Positions 34,705-44,493 are shown, counted from the stretch's first letter. The stretch: 64,000 bases of DNA from Ornithinibacillus caprae (GCF_009728145.1 NZ_WOCA01000002.1:248001-312000), one strand, 5' to 3'. Numbers and translations are program-made. The notes: generated by a model from the sequence alone, not told the origin.

Positions 34705-34762
34705 GGGACAGTGGACCTGACCCCAAAAATGAGCCTCAAATTGGGACAGTGGACCTGACCCC
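34705..34762 (-). repeat. Two direct REP-like units
   Basis: GGGACAGTGGACCTGACCCC at 34705-34724 and again, identical, at 34743-34762. This two-base variant is the same as the middle copy behind the RAYT gene, so a sub-family exists. Confidence 0.9.
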
Positions 34763-34847
34763 AAAGTACCCCAAAGCTTTGATTTTCTGACTATTTAAAT
34801 TATAATAAAAATTATAGTGGGTAGTAGTGAAAAAAGGAGATGATGAA

Positions 34848-35336
34848 ATGGAACCAAAAGTAGTTCAGAAGAACGCAATTCAAATTATAGGGTATGAATT
34901 CGAAGCAAACTTAAAGGAGATTGAAGAACAACAATTGGGAAAAAAAACGCTTGAGAAATTAAAGGAAAGCGTGGATGAAATTGAAAATAAAGTCGGTGAT
35001 CATGTATATATGACACAAATTTACCCAATGAGAGAAGATTTTGATGCAGAGGTACACCAATTCAAACAAATAATTGGTTTCGAAGTAGATGAATTAGACA
35101 GTAATATACCAAAAGGAGCAGTCCGGCATACGATACCAGAGAATGATTATGTATGTTATACACATCATGGCCTAGAATCAGAGTTACATAATAGTTATTC
35201 CTTCTTGTATGGTAAATGGCTAGAAGAGAATGGTTATGTTCCACTTGGTTACGATGTGGAACTATGGGGTGAACGATACCAGCCATATTGTACGGATAAT
35301 CAAATTGACTTATTTATTGCAGTAAAAAGCAAGTAA
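34848..35336 (+). CDS. GyrI-like / AraC-type effector-binding domain protein
   Basis: A 162-residue stand-alone effector-binding domain: VQKNAIQIIGYEFEANLKEI at the N-terminus, a central part (FKQIIGFEVDE, IPKGAVRHTIPENDYVCYTH) and the typical LYGKWLEENGYVPLGYDVELW-type C-terminal helix and strand. Such domains bind small hydrophobic or cationic compounds. No DNA-binding part. ATG at 34848 has AAGGAG 8 nt upstream. A decayed gene of a related family follows 20 bp downstream. Confidence 0.75.
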   Translation: MEPKVVQKNAIQIIGYEFEANLKEIEEQQLGKKTLEKLKESVDEIENKVGDHVYMTQIYPMREDFDAEVHQFKQIIGFEVDELDSNIPKGAVRHTIPENDYVCYTHHGLESELHNSYSFLYGKWLEENGYVPLGYDVELWGERYQPYCTDNQIDLFIAVKSK

Positions 35337-35357
35337 GGTCTAGGGAGGGAATGACAA

Positions 35358-35981
35358 ATGACTTCCACAGTATTGAAAACACGTGATCATCGAAAAATAT
35401 ATCAAGAAATATACCGACCCAAAACTGAAGAACTAATTATTCAACAACTTCCTGAGTGAAAATATGTTTCACAACGAATGGTTACTTCTTTTAATATGAA
35501 CTGGGATGGAAGACCAGAGCCAAGAGATGAAAAATGGCTAGCATGGAAAGTGGTTAATCAAATTAAGCAAATCACAAAAAATGAATTACAATATAAATTT
35601 AAGTTGATGCCACCAGAGACTATTTGGCATTAAAAAGCGGATGGCGATCAGTGGATCGTGGATCAAATGATGTTAGTAGCTGATTGTACAACGGAAGAAA
35701 TGTTTCTAAGAGCATTAAAAAAAATGAAAAAGAATTTACGAGTACAAGATTTACCGACAATTTCGTTTGTTGAACGCTCTCCTTCCTTATGTGCACAAAG
35801 ACTTTATGTTGGTCATTATCAAAATACAAAAGAAGTTTTTGAAGAAATGAAAAAAGAATTAACAGATCAGGGATACCGAACGCTGGGCCCTCGTCGTGAT
35901 ATTTACCTGTTACCGGCAATGGACTGCTATCCAGCTGAAAAGTCTAAAACAATTATTTCTGTTGATGTGGAGAAAAAGTAG
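35358..35981 (+). pseudogene. GyrI-like small-molecule-binding protein gene with two nonsense codons
   Basis: One reading frame runs from ATG 35358 to the stop at 35979-35981 with in-frame TGA at 35457 and TAA at 35631. Conceptual translation shows the GyrI-like layout: KIYQEIYRPKTEELIIQQLP, KYVS (a shortened central part), LMPPETIWH, then WIVDQMMLVADCTTEEMF, LCAQRLYVGHYQNTKEVFEEM and YRTLGPRRDIYLL. Both stops interrupt conserved blocks. A ribosome binding site (GGGAGGG) is still present, so inactivation is probably recent. Confidence 0.8.
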
Positions 35982-36006
35982 AATCTTAAACTTATATCCT
36001 GAGAGA

Positions 36007-36049
36007 AAAAGCATTTTGAACGGACTTTTCGTTCCAAGATGCTTTTTTA
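36007..36049 (+). terminator. Terminator after the decayed GyrI-like gene
   Basis: Imperfect stem AAAAGCATTTTGAACG with CGTTCCAAGATGCTTTT, 7-nt loop, T run. Confidence 0.75.
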
Positions 36050-36052
36050 TCA

Positions 36053-36150
36053 TTGGCAGATAGAAAAGTATAAACTTTTCTATCCTGCATAAGTGCAACT
36101 AAGGCATTCACCATAAGGGCTTGGCGAATGCCAAGTTTTCTAATAGGCAC
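36053..36150 (+). repeat. Intergenic repeat family A, best copy
   Basis: Two hairpins in a row: AGAAAAGT-ATAA-ACTTTTCT, then GGCATTC..GAATGCC around ACCATAAGGGCTTGGC. Linked by ATCCTGCATAAGTGCAACTA. The same order of blocks is found at 9024, 9560, 10636 and 37185. Confidence 0.7.
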
Positions 36151-36220
36151 ATATCTGTCTCTGAAGCAGGTCTTTATGTATAATTAAATCAATTAAATTA
36201 GAAATCTGGTGAATACATCT

Positions 36221-37132
36221 GTGAGAAAAATATACATCGCGTTATTACTGATTATGATGACATGGGGATTTAATGTTTCGGCAATTAAAATATTGGTTGC
36301 TAATGTTGACCCTATTTTATTAACTTCTGTTCGAATTTTTGTTGCGGGAATATCCGTGTTAGTGATTCTAGCTTTCTTTAAAATACTTCGCTTGCCTACT
36401 AAAAGGGAAGTAATAGTTATTATCTTAATCTCTCTATTTAATGTGGTTATCCATCATATCTTCATAAGTGTAGGTCTGTCGAAAACATCTGGGGTTAATG
36501 CTGGTTTAATTGCCGGAACTACTCCATTATTTACCATGGTATTTTCGATCATTTTCTTAGGGAATCGAGTAAGTAAACTACGACTATTTGGCTTCCTCTT
36601 AGGTTTTATCGGTGTTGCTACTACATCCATTGCAGGTAGTGGGGGAATTGCTTCTGTCTCCGTAGGGGATATTTTGGTTTTACTTTCGATATTAGCTCAA
36701 GCCTATTCATTTATATTGATTAGTAAATTAAATCCTGAGCTTGATCCAAGGCTGTTAACTGGATATATGTTGTTGTTTGGTTCTGGACTTATTTTCATCG
36801 CAAGCTTATTTGAAGGATCTGATTTTCGACAATTAACGAAATTATGGAGCTGGGATGTGGGATTAGTCTTTATCTTCAGTGCTGTTGTTGCAACTGCACT
36901 TGGGCATATGTTATATAACTTCGCTATTAGAAAAGTTGGTCCTGCTGAGTCAGCTATTTTTACAAACTTCATTACATTTTCAGCATTAATTGGTTCCGCT
37001 ATATTTTTAGGGGAAGCAATTCTGTTTACTCATATCATCGGATTAGTATTAATCGTATTAGGAGTATTGATAGGTACTGGTGTTGTTGAGTATTGGTGGA
37101 GGAAAAGTAGAAAAAAGGAAAGAGAAGTATAG
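36221..37132 (+). CDS. EamA/DMT-superfamily transporter
   Basis: A ~303-residue permease with ten predicted helices in two EamA repeats (~1-135 and ~148-290). Typical features: WGFNVSAIKILV, GLIAGTTPLFTMVFSIIFLGNR, GFIGVATTS, and in the second half ALGHMLYNFAIRKVGPAESAIF. Likely exporter of an amino acid or other metabolite; substrate unknown. GTG at 36221 has GGTGA 8 nt upstream and is preferred to GTG 36209, which has no ribosome binding site. Confidence 0.82.
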   Translation: MRKIYIALLLIMMTWGFNVSAIKILVANVDPILLTSVRIFVAGISVLVILAFFKILRLPTKREVIVIILISLFNVVIHHIFISVGLSKTSGVNAGLIAGTTPLFTMVFSIIFLGNRVSKLRLFGFLLGFIGVATTSIAGSGGIASVSVGDILVLLSILAQAYSFILISKLNPELDPRLLTGYMLLFGSGLIFIASLFEGSDFRQLTKLWSWDVGLVFIFSAVVATALGHMLYNFAIRKVGPAESAIFTNFITFSALIGSAIFLGEAILFTHIIGLVLIVLGVLIGTGVVEYWWRKSRKKEREV

Positions 37133-37145
37133 ATAATGAATCAAG

Positions 37146-37180
37146 TACTGCTGGTGCAATTTGTGCTAGCGGTATTTTTT
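37146..37180 (+). terminator. Terminator of the EamA transporter gene
   Basis: Arms TACTGCTGGTGCAA and TTGTGCTAGCGGTA pair with several G-U wobbles, followed by TTTTTT. Confidence 0.6.
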
Positions 37181-37184
37181 TACA

Positions 37185-37277
37185 TATGCTGGGTAAGTAA
37201 GTGCAACTAAGTTTTCAGCAATAAAGGCTTGTCAAAAGTTTAATATATCGGAAGTCTAACTTTCCTATTCCGTATGC
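37185..37277 (+). repeat. Intergenic repeat family A copy
   Basis: GGGTAAGTAAGTGCAACTAA, then TTTTCAGCAATAAAGGCTTG and a closing TCTAACTTTCCTATTCCGTA block. Diverged in the second hairpin. Confidence 0.45.
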
Positions 37278-37372
37278 TTTTTTTCTATAGAGATTTATCA
37301 ATAGCAAGTTTTTAAATACTCATAGTCTGTCCAATCCTTTCATAAGTTTATGTTAGAAGGGGAGGTCTTACC

Positions 37373-38006
37373 ATGGGGTTATTTCACGAATTCAAGCAGT
37401 TCACCATACGCGGAAGTGCACTAGATATGGGGGTGGGGGTCGTATTAGGTGCTGCGCTAAGTGGATTTATCGATTCCTTAGTCAGAGACATTTTACTTCC
37501 TCCAGTCGGATTATTGATATCAAAAATGAATATAGAAAATTTATATATTAGTCTCAATGGTCGAATATACCCTTCGTTGGAAGAAGCGAAGGAGGCTGGT
37601 GTTGTGACGATTAACTATGGTCTTATTCCTCTCACAATCTGTCAGGTTTATCCCGCATATAACGGGCAGTAAGCCCCCACTTAACCTACGAGGTAAAACC
37701 AAGGATGAGGTGGCGGATCAACTGCCCGTAAATGTCCGATTCGTTCATCTAACAATCATTGGGGGATAAAGCACGCCCCACTGATTGAAGATAAACTTTA
37801 TTATTATATTGTTTATCGTTTTTCTCGCTGTAAGGCAGATTAATCGTTGGAAAAAACCTCATGAACACCCACTTGAGTCCATGACAAAAAAAGAGTGTCC
37901 GTATTGTTGTTTATCTATCCCGAATAAGGCGGTCATTTGTCCGCACTGCTCTTCACCGATTGCGGATAAGAAGAATGATACGGGACCACGTTGGAGAATA
38001 AGATAG
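37373..38006 (+). pseudogene. mscL: Large-conductance mechanosensitive channel gene split by an insertion
   Basis: Codons 1-89 (37373-37639) encode the first helix and loop of MscL (FKQFTIRGSALDMGVGVVLG, PPVGLLISKMN, EAGVVTINYGL). A 151-bp insertion (37640-37790) brings a stop codon, and 37791-38006 encode the second helix (INFIIILFIVFLAVRQINRW) and a C-terminal Cys4 zinc ribbon (CPYCCLSIPNKAVICPHC), which several Firmicute MscL proteins have. Removing the insertion exactly restores one frame of 160 codons (T-I-I-N-F across the joint). As it stands no channel can form. Confidence 0.88.
37640..37790 (+). mobile_element. 151-bp IS200/IS605-like non-autonomous element (MITE) in mscL
   Basis: No coding capacity. 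Left part has a CCCG-CATATAA-CGGG hairpin (37652-37666). ACGGGCAGT (37662-37670) is complementary to ACTGCCCGT (37721-37729). The right end is a hairpin CAATCATTGGGG / CCCCACTGATTG followed by AAG. This layout of subterminal hairpins without terminal inverted repeats or target duplication is that of IS200/IS605 ends, and the right half resembles the omega-RNA scaffold region of TnpB elements. Family assignment is by pattern memory. Confidence 0.6.
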
Positions 38007-38167
38007 TAGGAGGAAATCGCCTAACTAGTAGAAGAATAAAAAAGAAGATAAAGGTGGAACTTCCTCTGTTAACCTTCTTTTAAAAATAAGTGGTGATTTA
38101 AAGAGCAAGCAATTATTTTTGTTAAAAACCTAGGTCTTGCGCAATAAAGACTTTCAAAAAATAGGAA

Positions 38168-38193
38168 AAGGTCAGACCAACAGATCTGACCTT
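38168..38193 (-). terminator. Terminator of the Bcr-type efflux gene
   Basis: Perfect 9-bp stem AAGGTCAGA / TCTGACCTT; on the minus strand followed by TTTTCCTATTTTTTG. The 38007-38167 stretch has no gene that I can support. Confidence 0.75.
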
Positions 38194-38219
38194 CACCATA
38201 AAACAGGGAGAGGTTTATA

Positions 38220-39437
38220 TTATTGCCCAACGTCTTTGGTTTGATTCGTACTTCTCGTTAATGTAAAAAATACGATACATCCAATAAGGGAAGTACTAAA
38301 TAAAATGAACCCCATTGGAATCGCTGAGGATTCGTTTATTCCAACAAGTGGGGATACGATCGAACCAAGTACTAATGGAAGCATGCCCAATACGGCACTT
38401 GCACTACCCGCTCGATGCCCTTGTTTTTCCATTGCCAATGTAAAGGAACTGGTAAGAATCATACCCATAGATGTCATGTAAATAAAAATTGGGATAACGA
38501 TTAGTGCTAATGGTCCTTCTACCATGGTCATGATCAGTAGGAAGGTTGTTGCACTAACAGCGACAACAACGGCCACTCGAAGTAAGCTTCGCTCAGGTAT
38601 GATTCCCCCTAAACGGCCAATGATAAAGCTACCAGAAATTATTGCCAACCCATTTATGCCAAAAAGAATGCTAAAAACCTGAGGCGACACGTCGTATATC
38701 CCTTGATACACAAATGGTGTACCCGATACATATGCAAAACTTCCTCCATGAATAAAGCCAACTACTAAAGCGTAGCCAATAAAAGAACGGTCTTTTATCA
38801 AATCACCAATGGTGCGAATGGAGTGACCAATCGAGCTAGGGATACGCTTTTCGGGTGGTAATGTTTCCTTTAATTTGAATGAAATGGTTATAACAATGAT
38901 GATTCCAATGATACAAAGTGTATAAAATATGGAACGCCAGCTCGCAAATGGGAGGAGTAAGATAGATCCTCCAGCAATTGGTGCGATCATTGGTGCAGTC
39001 GCATTGATTACCATTAACAGCGCGAAAAATTTAGTCAGTTCCCGTCCGCTAAATACATCTCGGACGACTGCACGGGAAAGGACAATACCAGCAGATGCTG
39101 TAAATCCTTGGAGAAATCGCGCCAGTACCAAAATGATAATGTTTGGTGCAAGTGCACATAATAAAGAAGATAATGCGAATAAGGAAATGCTGATAAGCAA
39201 AGGGCGCCTTCTGCCGTGTGAGTCACTAATCGGACCAATAATCATTTGTCCAATCGCTAGACCTATTAAACATGCAGTTAAACTTAATTGTACTAATGAA
39301 GCACGAGCCCCTAAATCTTCGGCTATTTCTGGAAAACCAGGTAAATACATATCAATATTTAATGGACCTAATATGCCAAGCATACTAAGAAGAAAAGCTA
39401 AGCCTAGGCGTTCTTTTCCTGTTGGATTTTGTAACAT
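38220..39437 (-). CDS. Bcr/CflA-family multidrug efflux MFS transporter
   Basis: A 405-residue 12-helix MFS protein. Bcr/CflA-type features: GPLNIDMYLPGFPEIAEDLG at the start, GQMIIGPISDSHGRRRPLLI (motif A), RFLQGFTASAGIVLSRAVVRD and PMIAPIAGGSILLL. Exports drugs or sulfonamide/bicyclomycin-type compounds, or amino-acid derivatives, by proton antiport. Divergent from the type VII secretion locus. Not linked functionally to its neighbours by anything visible. Confidence 0.88.
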   Translation of the reverse strand: MLQNPTGKERLGLAFLLSMLGILGPLNIDMYLPGFPEIAEDLGARASLVQLSLTACLIGLAIGQMIIGPISDSHGRRRPLLISISLFALSSLLCALAPNIIILVLARFLQGFTASAGIVLSRAVVRDVFSGRELTKFFALLMVINATAPMIAPIAGGSILLLPFASWRSIFYTLCIIGIIIVITISFKLKETLPPEKRIPSSIGHSIRTIGDLIKDRSFIGYALVVGFIHGGSFAYVSGTPFVYQGIYDVSPQVFSILFGINGLAIISGSFIIGRLGGIIPERSLLRVAVVVAVSATTFLLIMTMVEGPLALIVIPIFIYMTSMGMILTSSFTLAMEKQGHRAGSASAVLGMLPLVLGSIVSPLVGINESSAIPMGFILFSTSLIGCIVFFTLTRSTNQTKDVGQ

Positions 39438-39580
39438 GAGTGTTTAACACCTTTCTATTAATCTACGAATTGATAAATACAGTAATTATACGGTACAAGG
39501 AAGAGACTGTCCAATGTTAGAAATCGTAATCTATTAAGATTAGGTAGTTTCCTATACTAAAAAACACCCCTCTACCTATC

Positions 39581-39625
39581 GACACGATCCGACAAAAATC
39601 GATTAGTGACAGGCACTTGTCGAAT
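39581..39625 (+). repeat. REP-like family 2 copy upstream of the type VII locus
   Basis: GATCCGACAAAAATCG, then TAGTGACAGGCACTTGTCGAA. Shares the GACAGGCAC core and CCGACA flank with copies at 59804 and 61122. The remaining 39438-39889 spacer shows only a TTGACA at 39759 without a good -10; no gene. Confidence 0.5.
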
Positions 39626-39889
39626 TGGGAGGATCTAACAGGTAAAAAGGACTATTATTTTTATTGGGGATTTTTACCTGTTTTTACATGGAAAATTAAG
39701 GAATTAATGGTGAAAATAGTACCAAATAATCAATTTTCAGAAAATGGTAATATGTGCGTTGACATTATAAATATAGATAATTAGTCTTTAAGTGAGAAGG
39801 TTAATTCAGTAGGTTAAATGAATTACATAAGGTAATACATTTACTATGTAACCTCAAAGTTTTTATTTTTTAAAAGGGAGTGGAAGATT

Positions 39890-40186
39890 ATGTCAGGTCA
39901 AATTCGGATGTCACCAGATCAATTACAAGACAAAGCCAAACGTTATGGTCACAGTGCGCAGCAAATTGATCAAATTTTAAGGGATTTATCAAACTTACAG
40001 GAAGAGTTAAGAGGTGAGTGGGAAGGTCGTGCGTTTGAACGTTTCGATGATCAATTTAGAGAATTAACACCAAAAGTACAGGACTTCTCCCGCTTAATGC
40101 AGGAAATCGAGATGCAATTAACGAAAACTGCTGAAGCTGTGGCACAACAAGACCAAGCTTTATCACAAAACTTTGGTTTAAGATAA
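39890..40186 (+). CDS. esxA: WXG100 secreted protein EsxA/YukE
   Basis: A 98-residue helical hairpin protein with WEG (residues 43-45) at the turn, and C-terminal ending with a YxxxD/E-like slot (AEAVAQQDQAL). WXG100 proteins are dimeric substrates and components of type VII secretion. First gene of the locus; ATG after AAAGGGAGTGG. A 308-bp spacer separates it from esaA. Confidence 0.93.
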   Translation: MSGQIRMSPDQLQDKAKRYGHSAQQIDQILRDLSNLQEELRGEWEGRAFERFDDQFRELTPKVQDFSRLMQEIEMQLTKTAEAVAQQDQALSQNFGLR

Positions 40187-40260
40187 CTGTTAATCTAAGA
40201 AAAGAAGTCGTAGCTAGAAATCTATCGCCAGAGTTTAAACTATGACACAAGTAAGTATTG

Positions 40261-40294
40261 ATGAGCTGCACGACTATAGTTGTGTGGCTCATCT
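40261..40294 (+). other. Hairpin between esxA and esaA
   Basis: 16-bp stem GATGAGCTGCACGACT / AGTTGTGTGGCTCATC with wobble pairs and a 2-4 nt loop. No T run. It may cap an abundant short esxA mRNA while letting part of the transcription pass into the machine genes. The rest of 40187-40494 shows no gene. Confidence 0.5.
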
Positions 40295-40494
40295 AATATA
40301 CAGTTAATGTACATAAATAGTACTAGGTAATATAAACCGGTGTTTAAAGAGCCACGAAACGAATGATACCGATTTTTATTCATTCCATGAGGACTAATAC
40401 CTACATAATAATGCTTGTTTTACGGTATCTTCTACTATTTCGTAACACTATTGGGCTTATATGATAAATGGATTTTGTAGGAGTGGAGAAATAA

Positions 40495-43400
40495 TTGAAG
40501 AAATTAGATAAAAGATGGCTATTATTTTTAGTATTAATTTTATTACTCGCTTCTGGTTTATCCTATCTTGTTTTAAAACAAGAGGATGAAACGAGAACGG
40601 AACAATCAAATGATACGCTAAAGATGAATATTGCCCTAGTGAATGAGGATGAAGGTGCACAATTTGGGAATGAAGATTTAACGTTTGGTGATGCTTTTGT
40701 CAGGAGTTTGAATAATAATGACGAGCACAATTGGTATGTCGTTAGCCGTGGTGTTGCAGAAAGTGGCTTGAACGGAAATACATACGACATGATGATTGTT
40801 ATTCCAAATGATTTTTCCGAAAAAGCATTGTCAATTGATTCTGAATCACCAGAGCAGGTAGTGCTTGATTATAAAATCAATGCTTCAGATAATGAACAAA
40901 TAAGATCTGAAGCAGAGAAAACAGCAAGCAATATATTAAATGACTTTAATCGTAGAATTATAGATGTCTATTTTGCAAGTATTATAGGAAATTTACAAGA
41001 TGCGCAGGATTCTATTGGGGAGATCATTGAACAACAATCACAATACACGAATATGTATAACCATAATGTCAATGCCCCCCTTTCAAACTATACAAATCAG
41101 TTTGGAATGCTCAAAGATCATAGTCAATCTTCGAGAGAGACATTTTCAGGGTTTGAAGATACATTACAACTGTTTGAAAATCAGCTAGGAGAGAATATTG
41201 AAGCGGGTCAGAGCTACTTGACAGATGTAGATGAATTTTCAAATTTAAAAGAATCTAATAATTTATCACTATCAAACTTTAGTGATTTATTAACTCAATT
41301 CGATCATGCCTTAAAGAATGATGATGTCGAACAGAAATTAAACGATTTACAAGCAACCAATAACTTTATTTGTCAACAATTCAAACAAAGCATGGAACAA
41401 CAAGATAATCTTGTCTTTGATTCTGCTGAATTACGTGCGTATTTTCTAGATGCAAATGAACGGGTGCGTAATGTAGAAAAAATACTAAACGATACACTGG
41501 AGTCTGATCTAGAGTCAAATATAGAAGACCGTTTGCGAAATATATTTGCCGAAGCGTTTAGTGATGGGTATATTTTAAATCCACGCACAATATTTGAAGA
41601 GCCAGATCAACGAGTACATGCTCGTATTCAAGATCAAATTGAAAAGTTGCCTTCATTAAATGAGGAAGATATTCGTGATTCTGGATTATCCGAGCAATTA
41701 GTTTTGCAATTAGTGAATGTTATTGCTGTAACAAATAAATATATAGAAGAGTGTTCAGTTGATGAAGATTGCGATTATACTCCTTCACCAAAAGATAACA
41801 GCAATATGCTAAAACACGAAATTCAAGCAATTAAAGACCATTTAATATCAACAGGTGTTACAATAACTGATTCGGTTGAACTACCAAAAAACGAAAAAGA
41901 AGGTCAGATTTTTAAGTTGGAAATCCCTTCTGAATATGATCTAACCCGATTAGTGTTGACGTTACCAGGACATGATGAAGCAGATTATACAAGCTCTTAT
42001 AAAGAAAATGGCGAAGTAAGATTACCTGCTAATGAAGAAGGCATATTCACGGTGTCTATTTCGCTTAAATTGAACGATGAATCTAGTGACATTGATGTAT
42101 TTCAACCAGCAACATGGAGTTGGGAAATGGAGCAAAAAAATATTACCAACGTGGATGAACCAGAAGAAGTTGCTGCCATTGTATTTAATGCACCTCTAGT
42201 TGCAAGTGTGAGCACAGAGTCTAGGGAAGGTACAGATGAGAAAGAGAGCAGTCAAGAAGTAAGCAATGATCCTAATAAAGAAACATCTTCGACAGAGGAA
42301 GAAAACCTAAAGGATTCTCAAAACGAAAGTAATGATTCAGGAGAAGAAACTGAAAATAATGAAACGAAAACAAACAATGATTCTACGGATGAGACCCCAG
42401 GAGAAGACAACAGCGATCCTGTAAATGGCGACGATGGAGAAAGTAATCCAGATGGGGACGAACCAGACCCAGACCCTGATCCTGAAATCATACGAGTAGA
42501 GGTTATCAATAACTTTATTCGCCACAAAGTGATGTCTTCAGTTCATGAAGAAGGGATGAATCCAGATTATGACTCAAGTACGGAATTACTTATCAATGCA
42601 GCTGTTCATACAGTAAGCAATTATCAGCAACTAAGATCCCAGTACGAAATGTATTATGGACTTGATATGGATAGTCCAGGACTAAAGCGACGCTTAAATA
42701 GAAGTTCCTTAGCTAATCTAGCTACTGAGTCCTCACTATACTATTTGTTCAATGAACAAGATATTGAAGAATTGCTAACGAACTACGTTATTTCAAACGT
42801 AAAAAAAGGAATAACCGAAGAAATTCGTACACCAATACAACAATTAGAAGAACAAATATCGACGTATCGAGAAATCGCTGAGTTAGCTGAACAGAATTCG
42901 AATGAATTAGTAGATAAAGTAATGAAAACATCTGAACAGGCTGCATTATTAAATGATAGCCTACAAGAAACCTTGAAAAATGTTTCCCGTTGGCGTGAGT
43001 CAAGTCTTGAATTAATTGATAAGCAGAGGGAAGTTCAAGCAAATAATGATAATGAACAACTCGAACTATTATCACTTGGTAATGAGTTTCAGCCACTTCT
43101 TTCTGAAAGTCAGTCCCTTGTGGAACAAGCAAGAAGTAACCTGGAATCAGCCGATACAGTTTATCAGGCCTTTGAGATGGTTGATACTCAAGCGGATACT
43201 ATTGAACAAAGCGGAGAAGACTTAGTTCAATTAGCTAGTCAATTATCTGCAGAGATGACGGATAAACTAGTAGAGGATCAGGAGTTTGCAGATAATTTTA
43301 CTGGTGTTCTTGCAAATAGCCGTATAGGTGAAAGACAAAATGAAAATTTATATGAGTTTCTATCTAATCCTATTCAAACTAGTAATGAGGGAACCATTAG

Positions 43401-44007
43401 AACTCGAGAAACCTTTTCACCTTATTTACTAGTTCTCACCTGTTTTATTGTGGTTTTATTTACAGCGTATGTTATTTCCACTATTCAGCAAAGAAGAGTG
43501 GAACATGATCAGTTCTCGGCTGATAAATCGTTAATCAGTAAGAATTTACCTATTACATTAATTACTGCTAGTATCGGAATCTTAGAAGGAATCATAATTG
43601 GTTTAATGTCTAGTTACTTCCTACAAATTTTAGAAGGAAGTATGATCATCTGGACATTATTAGTAACCTCTGTCATGGTTGCTATGCTCCTAATTGCAAC
43701 CTATTTGTTAAGACAAATAAAAATGGTTGGAATGTTTATATTGCTAATTATATTTAGCTTGTATTTATTCTTATCCAATGCATCTGGTACTGGATTAGAG
43801 ACAATGAACAAGTTAAAAGTATTTTCACCTTTACAGTATGTAGAGTCTTTATTGCAACAAGCAGTACAAGGAAGTCCTAATTATGCATTAGCAACTATCT
43901 TTTTACTAGGATTAATCATCATAGGGACTCTAGCTAATTTATTTGTCTTCCATCATTTTAAACAAAAAGGAGAACTAGAAGATGAAAGTACAGCAAAAGC
44001 TAGTTAA
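40495..44007 (+). CDS. esaA: Type VII secretion membrane protein EsaA/YueB
   Basis: A 1170-residue polytopic protein: one N-terminal helix (~8-27), a very large extracellular domain with long coiled coils, and about six C-terminal helices (~980-1160). Near residues 570-665 the extracellular part has a low-complexity Ser/Glu/Asn tract ending in an Asp-Pro run ([10 protein letters not shown]). YueB is the SPP1 phage receptor in Bacillus subtilis, and EsaA spans the wall in staphylococci. TTG start after TAGGAGTGGAG. Overlaps essA by 26 bp. Confidence 0.9.
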
Positions 44008-44482
44008 AGCTATGCTATTATTTTCCACTATTCTACTGATACTAGGTGTAAATATACATCTAGTATCAGCTGAGTCTAGTTCTAATAATCGAGGAAGCCT
44101 GGAATTTAAGATTGATCGTATAGAAAAAAGTAAAGAAACCGACAGAGAGATCAGTGAAACAGAACTAGAAAAGGTATTTCCGTCTTTGTTTTCAGAGGAA
44201 ACGGAAACTACTATTCATGATCAACAAACAGAAGAAGAAAAATTATTGAAAGAACTGGAACAATCTCTTTTTTCCATGGAAACTGAGCCAAATGAAACGC
44301 TTGAAGATGTGAAGCAAACATTGTTTACAGAAGATTATACAGTAACCGTGTCACAATCCATACAAGACCAAGAAGAAGAGAAGAATTCAGGGTTGGGCAA
44401 TTCCGTTATAGCTGTTTTCAGTGGGTTTGCTTTTCTCTTATGTGGTGGAGTTTATGTGATGATGCGCAAAATGCTAGATTAG
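43982..44482 (+). CDS. essA: Type VII secretion protein EssA
   Basis: A 166-residue protein with an N-terminal helix (~9-29), an acidic extracellular part containing repeated FSEETE/LFSMETE and LFTEDY pieces, and a C-terminal helix (~140-160). This is the EssA layout and locus position. Starts inside the end of esaA, so the two are coupled. Confidence 0.82.
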
Positions 44483-44493
44483 GAGAGTGAAAG

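Noticed and set aside
35457-35459. TGA in the GyrI-like frame read as selenocysteine
   Set aside because: A second stop (TAA at 35631) follows, no SECIS-like hairpin is seen after the TGA, and the family has no cysteine there.
37785-38006. Independent small zinc-ribbon membrane protein
   Set aside because: It lacks its own ribosome binding site, and joins exactly to the mscL 5' part when the insertion is removed.
42318-42527. Ser/Gly-rich minus-strand frames in esaA
   Set aside because: They are the antisense of the acidic low-complexity tract.
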